A DNA stretch of 54,609 nucleotides. Origin: Oscillospiraceae bacterium. Lineage in GTDB: Bacteria > Bacillota > Clostridia > Oscillospirales > Ruminococcaceae. A model generated the notes under the pieces. It did not search any database. It was not told the DNA's origin and saw nothing but the letters and a program-made list of their open reading frames with translations. A program made the position numbers and the translations under genes. The stretch is taken from the NCBI GenBank assembly GCA_009783695.1, contig WRCY01000009.1, positions 1 to 54,609 on the forward strand, in the 5' to 3' direction. Shown piece by piece: positions 6,399 to 13,949 of the stretch. The first letter of the stretch is position 1; each line of letters starts with the position of its first letter.

Positions 6399-9173
6399 TT
6401 ATTTAATTATATCCAGCGCGATAATTCTTCTTGCCAGCCGCTTGAACTTCTTCTTCTCTGTCACTACCTGCGAATACAGGCTTTGCACCGCCTCCGAAAG
6501 CCCCGCGTACTCGACGGCTGTTAGCTCCTCGCGGCTGAACTCAAGCTTTAAAGCTGCGTTAATCACAGGCGTAAGCGTCCCCGCGGATAACCCCTCGTCC
6601 ACTCTCGCGGCAAACTTGCGCGGCGTTTCACCCGCAGCCGCCGTAAAGCCCTCCATTTTAAGCAGCTTCAATATAAACCGATAGACTTCCCTTGCGATAA
6701 TATCATCGTTTAAGTCCGCGTATCTTGCCAGCCGCCGCCGCTCGGAGCGCCGTACGCCCTTTAGGAACATCACAACGGCAGCCACGAGCCCCATGAAAAG
6801 CAGAACGATTGCAAAAACCATAACTATTTGCAGCATAAATGCGGTATTGTTTCGTTTTAAGGAAGCGGGCGGCGTTTCCGGGAGCTCGCCGCCGTCGGGC
6901 GGGGGAAGCTCTTCCGGCGTGCCCGGCGTAATCGCCGGCAATGTTGTAATCGTGGGCGTGGTGATTGTTACCGGCACCTCCGTAACCTGCGTTGTGGTAG
7001 TTATTCTCGGTTGTTCGCTGTTTTCCGCATTTTGCGCCTCGATGAAGTGATATTCCTGAATCGGCGGCGTAGGGTCGAACGGAATCCATCCGACGCCCTC
7101 AAAATAAACCTCGACCCACGCGTGCAGGTCGCGCTCTAAAATCGTATGCAGGTATCTGCCGCCGTGGGGGACGGCGTTTATGCCGCCCGCAACGAAGCCT
7201 GTCACATACCGCGCGGGAATCCCGAGCTCGCGCAGCATGAGCGTCATCGCCGTGGCGTAAAGCGCGCAGTGCCCGGACTGCGTTTCAAACAGGAAGTTGC
7301 CGAGGTAGCTGTTTTCGCCGCTGTGATTGTCGACGGTCAGCGAATAGGTGAAGTTAGTTTTGAAAAAATTTTCAATAGTAACCGCTCTTTGGTAATCGCT
7401 TATACCCCTGCGGCTGTCAGTTCCCCGCAGGGAAACAGGGTAAAGCGGCACTTCTGTTAAAATCCGCTGTATATTCTCTGCTTCACCCGGCGTAACCTCG
7501 AGGTAGACGCTGTAAACCATCTCTTCATACTGTGCAAGATAGTGAAGATATTCGGCGGCGGAAAGCCCGTAATCGTTTACGAAAATCCGCAGTGCGCCCT
7601 CGGTTTCCCCCCCGCCGTCATCGGAGAAGCTGAGGTAAATATAATCCTCAAAGCTGCCTGCAATGCTGTACATCGAGGCTTCCGCGCCGCTCAGGGCCCG
7701 CTCTCCCGTAATCCGTTCAATATCACTGATTGCATAGCCCAGGTGTGCGCTGTGCATCGGGTAGAACACGTCCCATGTGTAGGTCTGCGGGTTGTTGCTG
7801 CCGCGCTTCTCCAAAATAACGTCGTTGCGCCAGTTAAAGCGCGGGTCAGACTTGTAGCCGGGCAGATACGGCGAGGTCGGAAGCATGACGTGCGGCGTGC
7901 GTACGAGGTATTCTATATCCACCCGCTGCCGCCCGATAAGCAGGTCGGCGGCGAACCCTAAGTTGCTGACCTTTTGGCGGAAAACCAGATACTCATGCTC
8001 GGGGTAGAAACTGTCGGGGAAGCCCCGCATATGATTGGTTCTGCCGTCCACGTTCCAGCGTTCCCGCACGGCGTCATATGAGGAGCCTATGCCGTTTCTG
8101 AGATAGACGGGGGAAAGGCTGTCATCCAGCATGACGTTCAGGGCGGGGCGCTTGCTGATGGTGGGGTTGCTGATAGAGAGCGAGCCGGAGGCGTTAATCC
8201 CGCCGCCCGGCATATAGCCGCTGGTGTCGAGCGGCGCAGCACCTAAACCGCTGAACCCGTCCCAGCCGGAAAGCCCGCCGCCGATTAAGTCGCCGATGTC
8301 ATGAAAAAATATAATCACGTTGTCCGTAGCGCGGCTCCAGAAGTCGATAATATCGCGCGCACGGTGAACGGGCAGGAGCGCCTGCGCCGTCATAACCGCA
8401 ATGAGCGCAAGACAGGCGGCAGCCGCACCGTTGACCGAATGGCGGTGAATCTGCGGAATATAGGGCGGCTTCTTTTTTTTGCGGGCGCTGATGCTTTTAA
8501 GGAAGTTTTGCTCCTGGCTTGCCCAGATGCTGTAAAGCCCTAACATGCTGCAGGCAAGCAGCGTGAACGCGGGTACATAAGACGCTTTCTGCGAGGCGAT
8601 GGCGGGAATCACGAGAATTATGGAGGTGATTAGTATGACGCCGATGAACTTTCCTCTCGCTGAAACTGCAAAAAGAAGCGTGAAAATCACCGCGCAGAAA
8701 ATCACGGCGGCTTGCAGGCTTGCTTGAAAGTCAAGCGTCATGCGGGTCACAGCCGTGACAGGGCGGCTCGCGTAGCCCGCGGTGTGCAGCATGCCGCCGT
8801 CAATGTGAATAAGCAGGTAATCGGCGAGACAGCCGAGATTATACAAGACTTCGCCGGCACGAATATAAATGAAAAGAACAACCCCGAGAGCGGGGAGCGC
8901 GTATCTGAACTTTATGAACATGAAGAGGACATTGAAAAACAGCATGGTGAGAACCGTGCACAAAATAACTAAGCCGGTGTTTACAGGCACGTCGTAAAGC
9001 TGCACAAACATGAGAACCACGCCCGCCGTCGCCATGCACAGCAAAGCCAGCCTCACCGCTATGTTAAGCAGCAGCGCAAGGCTTATCTGCTGAGTTTTGG
9101 CTTCGCCGCCCGACCAGACGGGCAGCGGCTGAGGGAATGGCTTTTTCTGCTTTTTTTCTTTATTTTCTTTCAA
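6399..9173 (-). CDS. Transglutaminase-like membrane protein (TgpA/DUF3488-type)
   Basis: 924 aa from TTG 9173, chosen because GGAG ends 6 nt upstream; an earlier in-frame TTG at 9206 lies within intergenic microrepeats. The N-terminal third has about seven to eight TM helices. An extracytoplasmic transglutaminase core follows, with the catalytic triad visible as Cys636 (SGHCALYATAM), His684 (LHAWVEVYF) and Asp700 (FDPTPP). A Pro/Thr-rich linker leads to one more TM near residue 790 and a C-terminal DUF4129-like cytoplasmic tail. In this family the genes accompany MoxR and DUF58; here DUF58 is directly upstream (54 bp) and MoxR 2.5 kb upstream. The substrate is unknown. Confidence 0.9.
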   Translation of the reverse strand: MKENKEKKQKKPFPQPLPVWSGGEAKTQQISLALLLNIAVRLALLCMATAGVVLMFVQLYDVPVNTGLVILCTVLTMLFFNVLFMFIKFRYALPALGVVLFIYIRAGEVLYNLGCLADYLLIHIDGGMLHTAGYASRPVTAVTRMTLDFQASLQAAVIFCAVIFTLLFAVSARGKFIGVILITSIILVIPAIASQKASYVPAFTLLACSMLGLYSIWASQEQNFLKSISARKKKKPPYIPQIHRHSVNGAAAACLALIAVMTAQALLPVHRARDIIDFWSRATDNVIIFFHDIGDLIGGGLSGWDGFSGLGAAPLDTSGYMPGGGINASGSLSISNPTISKRPALNVMLDDSLSPVYLRNGIGSSYDAVRERWNVDGRTNHMRGFPDSFYPEHEYLVFRQKVSNLGFAADLLIGRQRVDIEYLVRTPHVMLPTSPYLPGYKSDPRFNWRNDVILEKRGSNNPQTYTWDVFYPMHSAHLGYAISDIERITGERALSGAEASMYSIAGSFEDYIYLSFSDDGGGETEGALRIFVNDYGLSAAEYLHYLAQYEEMVYSVYLEVTPGEAENIQRILTEVPLYPVSLRGTDSRRGISDYQRAVTIENFFKTNFTYSLTVDNHSGENSYLGNFLFETQSGHCALYATAMTLMLRELGIPARYVTGFVAGGINAVPHGGRYLHTILERDLHAWVEVYFEGVGWIPFDPTPPIQEYHFIEAQNAENSEQPRITTTTQVTEVPVTITTPTITTLPAITPGTPEELPPPDGGELPETPPASLKRNNTAFMLQIVMVFAIVLLFMGLVAAVVMFLKGVRRSERRRLARYADLNDDIIAREVYRFILKLLKMEGFTAAAGETPRKFAARVDEGLSAGTLTPVINAALKLEFSREELTAVEYAGLSEAVQSLYSQVVTEKKKFKRLARRIIALDIIK

Positions 9174-9183
9174 GGCTTTCTCC

Positions 9184-9232
9184 AATTGTACATTGTTAAT
9201 TGTCAATTGTACATTGTCAATTGTCCGTCATT
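9184..9232. repeat. TGTCAATTGTACATTG microrepeat spacer
   Basis: Degenerate tandem runs of CAATTGTACATTG and TTAATTGTCAATTG fill the gap between the DUF58 and transglutaminase genes. Related runs are at 21824-21852, 35064-35094, 41853-41890, 45992-46025 and 49000-49033. Confidence 0.8.
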
Positions 9233-10451
9233 CCATGTTAAAGTAATGCGATTCGTCGTTGATTTCAAGCAGCTTAATTTTTGTTTCGTTTCTGATGTAT
9301 TCTTTAATTTCGCTGCTTGGGGGAGCAGCAGTGAAAGTAACCGCTACCACGCCGTCGGTCATGGCGAGCCCCGACTCCTCGAGGGTGTGCAAAAGCTCCC
9401 TGCTAAGGTCCGGCGTTATAATATAAATCGTATGATATTCCTTTATTTCCGGCGAGAAGAGCGAAATGAGCCCCCCGAAGTCTTTAGCCGACGGCTCCTG
9501 CGGTAGCATGGTAAACGCGCTGAAAAGATAGCTGTAGTGCGCGTATTCCGTGAGCTCGTACTTCTCGCTGCCGCGGGCTCCGTGCCAGCAGCTGATAACG
9601 CCGTTGCCGTCCGTCAGAATCTTTTTCGTTACCGCGAGCGAGGTTTCAATCACCGCGTCCAGCATACGCCTTGTCAGATAGTTCTCGCCAAACTCAGCTG
9701 AGAAATCGTTGAATATGACTGCGCTGTTGTTGAGCGACTGCTCCGGCTGCTTGATTACAAGCTCGTCCTGTTTTGCGGTCAGCTTCCAGTGAATGTTGCG
9801 TATGCTGTCGCCCTCGCGGTATTCGCGCAGGGAATTAAACATATTGCTTCTGTGGCTGGTAATCACCGAGGCGGGGCTCTCGGTGTCGGCTTCGGTTTCC
9901 TTGCCGCGGTCTGCGGGCGTTTTGTCGCGCGGGAGCACAATCAAGCGCGCCTGCATATCAAGCCTGCGCCGCAGCCGGAACAGCTTCAGCAGGTCATAGA
10001 CGCAAACCTCATAAATACGGATAGTGTATTCGCCGCGGAACGGCAGGCAAAACGGCAGCCCCACCACCGACCTCGACAGCGGCGGAATGTCGGTCATGAG
10101 GATTTTTTTCGAGAATGTGGTTTCGTTTTCGTGCTGACTTTGAAAATCGCCGATGATTCTAATCGGCGACACGGGAAAAAGAAAACGGTTTTGCAAGTAC
10201 AGCTTGACGCCGCACTCCTCGTGCTTCTCGGCGACGATTTCAAGAGAGGCGCCGCCCGCATTATCGCCGGGCTTGCCGGACGACAGCGCGAGCCTTACCG
10301 CGAGGAAGTTAACCAGCATCACGATAAAGCTGAACACGGGGCAGAGTATCAGAATAAGCAGCAGCAGCGGCATCATGCGGCTCTGATACACAAAGCACAT
10401 TATGAATACAAACAGCACAAGCACGCTGTAAAAGATTCGGAATTCTTTCAT
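9228..10451 (-). CDS. DUF58 domain protein (MoxR-associated, VWA-like)
   Basis: 407 aa from ATG 10451, with AGGA 8 nt upstream; the ATG overlaps the hicB stop as ATGA. Two TM helices at residues about 5-45 are followed by a soluble region with the DUF58 signature LREYREGDSIRNIHWKLTA near residue 215. DUF58 proteins are cytoplasm-facing, VWA-related partners of MoxR AAA ATPases and transglutaminase-like proteins; the complex is thought to act on envelope proteins, but its precise role here is not known. An earlier in-frame start would lie deep in hicB and is unlikely. Confidence 0.88.
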   Translation of the reverse strand: MKEFRIFYSVLVLFVFIMCFVYQSRMMPLLLLILILCPVFSFIVMLVNFLAVRLALSSGKPGDNAGGASLEIVAEKHEECGVKLYLQNRFLFPVSPIRIIGDFQSQHENETTFSKKILMTDIPPLSRSVVGLPFCLPFRGEYTIRIYEVCVYDLLKLFRLRRRLDMQARLIVLPRDKTPADRGKETEADTESPASVITSHRSNMFNSLREYREGDSIRNIHWKLTAKQDELVIKQPEQSLNNSAVIFNDFSAEFGENYLTRRMLDAVIETSLAVTKKILTDGNGVISCWHGARGSEKYELTEYAHYSYLFSAFTMLPQEPSAKDFGGLISLFSPEIKEYHTIYIITPDLSRELLHTLEESGLAMTDGVVAVTFTAAPPSSEIKEYIRNETKIKLLEINDESHYFNME

Positions 10452-10819
10452 AAGTTTATCCTGCTGCTGCCGCTTACGCCGCCGGACAAAAGATACAGGC
10501 AATATTGGTTCATTGATATTCCCTCCTGCTTTGAACGCTCGGCAAGTGTTTTATGAAGCGATTTGGGCATGCGTAGCTTAAACTGTCCGCTGAAATCTTC
10601 TAAGCTGCTCGGCTCGGGAATGGGTATTCCGTCCTCAAGGCAGGCGGTAAACCAGCATTTTTTTGCATCTTCAATCATTTCAAAACCGTGCTCCAAAGTT
10701 TCGGCGCAGGTAATACAGCCTCTTAATTCGGGGCAGTGGAGGGCATAGCCTTCTCCCTCTTCCGCTTTTATAACTTCTATCTTATAGTTTAAACTCATGT
10801 AATAATCTAAATCTTTCAT
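10448..10819 (-). CDS. hicB: HicB-family antitoxin with C-terminal RHH domain
   Basis: 123 aa. The N-terminal half is the HicB fold (YKIEVIKAEEGEGYALHCPEL, then GCITCAETLEHGFEMIEDA), a partial RNase H-like domain that masks HicA; the C-terminal part (FKLRMPKSLHKTLAERSKQEG and MNQYCLYLLS) is a ribbon-helix-helix DNA-binding segment. The start overlaps the hicA stop as ATGA, and its own stop overlaps the DUF58 start the same way. The RBS GGGGAGC lies inside hicA. Autorepression through the promoter at 11097-11126 is expected from the family. Confidence 0.88.
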   Translation of the reverse strand: MKDLDYYMSLNYKIEVIKAEEGEGYALHCPELRGCITCAETLEHGFEMIEDAKKCWFTACLEDGIPIPEPSSLEDFSGQFKLRMPKSLHKTLAERSKQEGISMNQYCLYLLSGGVSGSSRINL

Positions 10820-11079
10820 TGCTCCCCGTCCTCTCCTGTTAAATAATCCATAATAGCTTCCCGCACTTGCCTGATATAAACTATGTCTATTTGAGTGCTT
10901 TTTGATTTGGGTAACGTGACAGGCGCACAGCTTTCTTTCCTAAAAGTATAATGACTGCCGCCGCCTTTTGGTTGATTTTGAGTATATCCGATTTTTATTA
11001 AAGCTTTGGTTAAATCATCAAAGCGCAGATTTCTGTTCAGCTTTAATATTTCTTCGATTAGTTTATCCCATTTACTCAA
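10816..11079 (-). CDS. hicA: HicA-family mRNA interferase toxin
   Basis: 87 aa from TTG 11079 (GGAG 8 nt upstream); the TTG at 11085 is too close to the SD. It is a dsRBD-like HicA toxin: RFDDLTKALIKIGYTQ, then the active-site stretch GGGSHYTFRKE with the conserved Gly-Ser-His, then PVTLPKS. HicA cleaves mRNAs in a ribosome-independent way when free of HicB. Toxin precedes antitoxin with a 4-bp overlap, the normal hicAB order. Confidence 0.85.
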   Translation of the reverse strand: MSKWDKLIEEILKLNRNLRFDDLTKALIKIGYTQNQPKGGGSHYTFRKESCAPVTLPKSKSTQIDIVYIRQVREAIMDYLTGEDGEQ

Positions 11080-11096
11080 AATCAACGCTCCTTTAT

Positions 11097-11126
11097 ATTA
11101 TAACATGGTGTCGTATATGGTGTCAA
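11097..11126 (-). promoter_or_regulatory. hicAB promoter with GACACCAT direct repeats
   Basis: Minus strand TTGACA (11121-11126), 18 nt, TATAAT (11097-11102). The spacer and -35 contain two GACACCAT repeats, candidate HicB binding sites. The leader would be very short. Confidence 0.6.
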
Positions 11127-11141
11127 TGATTTTGTGAAATT

Positions 11142-11360
11142 TTATCTCCTCTTCATTTCGTCCGAGCGCCCGACAAGATAGTCCAGCGACACGTCAAAAA
11201 AATCAGCGAGCTTTATTAGGGTTTTATATGTCGGGTCTGATTCGCCGTATTCATATCTTCTGTATTGCCTGCCGTCAGTTTCTAAGTATTCTGCAACTTG
11301 TTTCTGTGTTGCGTTTTTACTTTTTCTCAGCTCTTTAAGTCTATCCATGAGTGTAATCAT
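11142..11360 (-). CDS. XRE/Cro-type repressor, module 1
   Basis: 72 aa from ATG 11360 with GAGGT 5 nt upstream. The HTH_3 domain covers residues 6-62 (LRKSKNATQKQVAEYLETDG, then YRRYEYGESDPTYKTL and LIKLADFFDVSLDYLVGRSD). It resembles the repressors at 34508 and 43310, and like them is divergent from a gene for an approximately 82-aa protein. Paired imperfect palindromes around the -10 of that partner (11397-11441) are the likely operators. Confidence 0.85.
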   Translation of the reverse strand: MITLMDRLKELRKSKNATQKQVAEYLETDGRQYRRYEYGESDPTYKTLIKLADFFDVSLDYLVGRSDEMKRR

Positions 11361-11390
11361 AAAATACCTCGAAAATATTTTTAAAAACTA

Positions 11391-11441
11391 TTGACAAGGA
11401 CCCGCAAGTCCTATATAATAGAATAAGGACGCTCGAGCCCT
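11391..11441 (+). promoter_or_regulatory. Module 1 promoter with two operators
   Basis: TTGACA (11391-11396), 17 nt, TATAAT (11414-11419). O1 AGGAC-6-GTCCT (11397-11412) lies between -35 and -10; O2 AGGAC-6-GCCCT (11426-11441) lies over the transcription start. Centres are 29 bp apart. Confidence 0.75.
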
Positions 11442-11464
11442 AATCAATCGAAAGGACAAAAACC

Positions 11465-11710
11465 ATGAAAAATATACTTGAAGCATTTTTCACAGACCAT
11501 GTAAACACGAAAATAGCAAATAACAACTCAGAAAAATGCACTGACGAAATATACGGCATACTCACAGGAGAATTAAATTTAAAAGAACGCGACTTGTTCA
11601 TAAACTATGCGGATTTACAGCGCGAGCATCTTTTAAACTGCGCTGCTGAGAATTTTAAGCAGGGGTTTTGGATTGGGTGTGAGTTTATGCGCAATTTGTC
11701 GGAATCGTGA
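11465..11710 (+). CDS. Small acidic protein of the XRE-partner family, module 1
   Basis: 81 aa, RBS AAAGGA 8 nt before the ATG. It opens MKNILEAFF and carries the shared C-terminal pattern of the three partners: ERDLFINYAD, then AENFKQGFWIGCEFM. The proteins at 34816 and 42983 align to it over this half. From memory it resembles the DUF6809 type of uncharacterised clostridial proteins, but I cannot confirm this. It has its own promoter and is regulated, I infer, by the divergent XRE repressor. No catalytic motif, signal peptide or TM segment is visible. Confidence 0.75.
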   Translation: MKNILEAFFTDHVNTKIANNNSEKCTDEIYGILTGELNLKERDLFINYADLQREHLLNCAAENFKQGFWIGCEFMRNLSES

Positions 11711-11716
11711 AAGAAG

Positions 11717-12676
11717 CTACTCCCTGTGATAAGGCGGCGTAATCGACTTCGCGATTTCCCGCAGCACGCCGATTTCGGTGATTTTGCGCACCTTTGCGTC
11801 CTGCGTGAGCTGCAGGCGGTGCTCGAGCACGTGCGGTGTCATGCGCAGCACGTCCTCGGGCGTGACGTATCCGCGTCCCGACAAAAACGCGCACGCCTGG
11901 CTTGCCCTCATGAGCTGCAAACTGGCGCGCGGACTCGCTCCCAGCAACACCGCCTTGTGGTCGCGGGTGCCGGAAACGAGCTGAACTATATAGCGGTAAA
12001 CACTCTTTTCTATATTTACGAACTGGACGGCTTCGATACACTCCAAAAGTTCCTGCCGCGTGCAGAGCGCAAGCACCTGCTCAAGCGGGTCTACGGTCTG
12101 GCGGGAGGCGATGATGCTGATTTCCTGCTCGAGCGTCGGGTAGCCGACCGAGATTTTCATCAGGAACCGGTCAAGCTGAGCCTCGGGCAGCGGATAGGTT
12201 CCGACGAAGCCGAGCTCGTTTTGCGTCGCTATGACCATGAAAGGCTGAGGAAGCTCGTAGGTCACGCCGTCGACCGTGACGTTCTGCTCCTCCATCGCCT
12301 CGAGCAGCGCGGACTGCGTCTTCGGGGAGGTTCGGTTGATTTCGTCGGCGAGCAGGATATTGCACAATACGAGCCCCGGGCGGTACTCGAAGTCGCCGGT
12401 GTCCTTGTTATAAATCGTGAAGCCCGTAATGTCCGACGCCATGACGTCCGGCGTGAACTGTGCGCGGCGGTACTGCAGGCCCGTCGCCTTGGACAGTGCG
12501 GTCGCGAGCGTGGTTTTACCGACGCCCGGCACGTCCTCAATCAGCACGTGCCCGCCGGAAATGAGCGCGATTACGAGCATTTTCACTACGTCCCGCTTGC
12601 CTACTATTACTTTCTCGACCTCGTCGATAATCTGCTTGATTTTTTTGTTCTGCTCTTCTGAAACATATTTTTGCAT
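11717..12676 (-). CDS. MoxR-family AAA+ ATPase
   Basis: 319 aa from ATG 12676; AGGA is 11 nt upstream, so the start is moderately sure. Walker A GVGKTT near residue 47, Walker B LLADEINR near 107, sensor 1 IATQNE near 145 and an AAA_lid region at the C-terminus (LLGASPRASLQLMRASQA, then YVTPEDV). MoxR ATPases act as chaperones with VWA/DUF58 partners. The DUF58 and transglutaminase genes it normally adjoins are on the same strand but separated by module 1 and hicAB. Confidence 0.9.
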   Translation of the reverse strand: MQKYVSEEQNKKIKQIIDEVEKVIVGKRDVVKMLVIALISGGHVLIEDVPGVGKTTLATALSKATGLQYRRAQFTPDVMASDITGFTIYNKDTGDFEYRPGLVLCNILLADEINRTSPKTQSALLEAMEEQNVTVDGVTYELPQPFMVIATQNELGFVGTYPLPEAQLDRFLMKISVGYPTLEQEISIIASRQTVDPLEQVLALCTRQELLECIEAVQFVNIEKSVYRYIVQLVSGTRDHKAVLLGASPRASLQLMRASQACAFLSGRGYVTPEDVLRMTPHVLEHRLQLTQDAKVRKITEIGVLREIAKSITPPYHRE

Positions 12677-12783
12677 ACTCTCATTATTCCTTGCATGGCA
12701 GCCATTAAACCGTAAAAATTTATCTCCGCTGACGGCAGAGTTAATTCTCAAGTTTTTTATACTTCCATTATTTGTTAATTAAA

Positions 12784-12812
12784 AGTATAACACTAATAGG
12801 AAATAAAATCAA
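12784..12812 (-). promoter_or_regulatory. Promoter of moxR
   Basis: Minus strand TTGATT (12807-12812), 17 nt, TATACT (12784-12789), leaving a leader of about 100 nt. Confidence 0.6.
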
Positions 12813-12846
12813 GCGCAAAAAGAAAACTGTAAACGGAATGTAATAA

Positions 12847-13392
12847 TTAATTTAAGCCGGCTTTTTCAAAAACAAGCTTCACCGGCTTATAAAGCATAAC
12901 CGCGAGCGCTGCGTTTATGCCGCTTTTAATAAGATTAAACACCATGAATACAGGAATAATCATCGGCGCGACCTGCTCCCGCGGCCAGCCTCTGTAAGGC
13001 GGTACAGCAAGGTAGTTCCAAAGCATCATCACGCCCGTCACGCAAATTACTCCGGCGGCAAGCCCGATGACTGCAAACAGCAGGTTCTTCCTGATTCTGT
13101 AAATCAGCACTGCGGTGCAGGCGAATGTACAGGTTGAGAGCATATTGGCGGCAAGCCCGAAAAAGCCGTCTCTGCTCACCGTGAACATCTCGGTGAGGGA
13201 AACCACCGCCGACATCATAACCACCGCCAGCGGCCCGTAAATAAAGCCGCCTATAACGATAACCGCGTCCTTGGGGTCATAGACAAGGAAGGGTGCCGCG
13301 CCCACGGGCGTCCAGTTGGTGAAGAGCATCACCAGATAAGCGATTGCGGAAAGCAGCGCAAGGGTTACCAGTTTTTTTGTTGTGAATTTCAT
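12847..13392 (-). CDS. ribU: Riboflavin ECF transporter S component
   Basis: 181 aa with six hydrophobic segments, typical of ECF S components. The N-terminal KKLVTLALLSAIAYLVMLF and the conserved APFLVYDPKDAVIVIGGFI region match RibU. It binds riboflavin and works with a shared EcfAAT module (not in this window). An FMN riboswitch and terminator precede it, which fixes the substrate class. The start ATG 13392 has AGGA exactly 12 nt upstream, the repeated leader arrangement of this window; the frame is open further up but only through that leader. Confidence 0.92.
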   Translation of the reverse strand: MKFTTKKLVTLALLSAIAYLVMLFTNWTPVGAAPFLVYDPKDAVIVIGGFIYGPLAVVMMSAVVSLTEMFTVSRDGFFGLAANMLSTCTFACTAVLIYRIRKNLLFAVIGLAAGVICVTGVMMLWNYLAVPPYRGWPREQVAPMIIPVFMVFNLIKSGINAALAVMLYKPVKLVFEKAGLN

Positions 13393-13431
13393 AATTTCAT
13401 TAAATCCTTTCTTTACGGGAGGGAAAAGTTT
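13393..13431 (-). promoter_or_regulatory. Leader-repeat instance before ribU (3' half)
   Basis: CCCGTAAAGAAAGGATTTAA with AGGA 12 nt before the ATG. The upstream CGGGGAAAACGA half is replaced by the riboswitch terminator. Confidence 0.6.
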
Positions 13432-13432
13432 G

Positions 13433-13464
13433 AAATAAAAAACCCCATGATAAATCACGGGGTA
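13433..13464 (-). terminator. Riboswitch-controlled terminator of ribU
   Basis: On the minus strand CCCCGTGA, loop TTTA, TCATGGGG followed by TTTTTT. A second small hairpin (13466-13484) between aptamer and terminator could take part in the switch. Confidence 0.82.
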
Positions 13465-13487
13465 GTTCCTTTGTTAAAAAGGAACAA

Positions 13488-13612
13488 GTTTCTACCATCC
13501 AGACTATACTGTCGGTCCCGGAATTTCACCAGGTCAGCCTTAGGTCGAATCTTCGACTCGAACACAGCTCGCGGACTTTTACCGCCGGTGGGGAATTACA
13601 CCCCGCCCCGAA
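13488..13612 (-). ncRNA. FMN riboswitch (RFN element)
   Basis: Read on the minus strand it contains the conserved RFN blocks in order: CGGGGCGGGGTGTAATTCCC, ACCGGCGGTA, AGTCCGCGAGC, then GGTGAAATTCCGGGACCGAC and AGTCTGGATGG. It lies directly upstream of a terminator and ribU, so FMN binding should shut off riboflavin uptake by premature termination. Confidence 0.96.
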
Positions 13613-13644
13613 ACAATGTTTATACTATTAAATTGTAAGCCTAA

Positions 13645-13812
13645 TTAACCCTCGATAGCATCAACAGGGCAGTCGGGAGCGCAGGCGCCGCAGTCTATGC
13701 ACTTTTCCGCGTCAATTACGTAAATGGGGTCGCCCTCGGAAATTGCGTCGGTGGGGCAGCTGCCTACACATGCGCCGCAGGAAATGCAGTTGTCGTTAAT
13801 TTTATAAGCCAT
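13645..13812 (-). CDS. 2[4Fe-4S] ferredoxin
   Basis: 55 aa, a complete clostridial-type ferredoxin with two CxxCxxCxxxCP clusters: CISCGACVGSCP near residue 9 and CIDCGACAPDCP near residue 38. It is a soluble low-potential electron carrier. The start ATG 13812 is preceded by the window's leader repeat, with AGGA 12 nt upstream. Its promoter is at 13921-13949; ribU lies downstream on the same strand, behind its riboswitch. Confidence 0.95.
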   Translation of the reverse strand: MAYKINDNCISCGACVGSCPTDAISEGDPIYVIDAEKCIDCGACAPDCPVDAIEG

Positions 13813-13866
13813 ATTTTCACCATGTCCTTTCTACACCCGCGAGAACTGAAAAGTATCGTTTCTCCG
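13813..13866 (-). promoter_or_regulatory. Leader repeat before the ferredoxin gene
   Basis: CGGAGAAACGATACTTTTC, then GTAGAAAGGACATGG; AGGA ends 12 nt before ATG. Confidence 0.7.
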
Positions 13867-13920
13867 ATTCGGCACTGTTTGTTTTAAACTTTCTGCCTGT
13901 GGTGTTTATTTGTTTTGATT

Positions 13921-13949
13921 AGTATAACATGAGATAGAAGAATTGTCAA
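13921..13949 (-). promoter_or_regulatory. Promoter of the ferredoxin gene
   Basis: Minus strand TTGACA (13944-13949), 17 nt, TATACT (13921-13926), immediately after the queA stop. Confidence 0.75.

Noticed and set aside
11142-11710. Prophage or phage remnant around the XRE modules
   Set aside because: No integrase, structural, lysis or replication genes, and no attachment-site repeats are seen; the switches stand alone among chromosomal genes.
11726-12661. 311-codon plus-strand ORF opposite moxR
   Set aside because: moxR has all AAA+ motifs on the other strand; this ORF has none and no RBS.
13393-13458. N-terminal extension of RibU from 13458
   Set aside because: It would translate the riboswitch terminator stem; the start at 13392 follows the leader SD.
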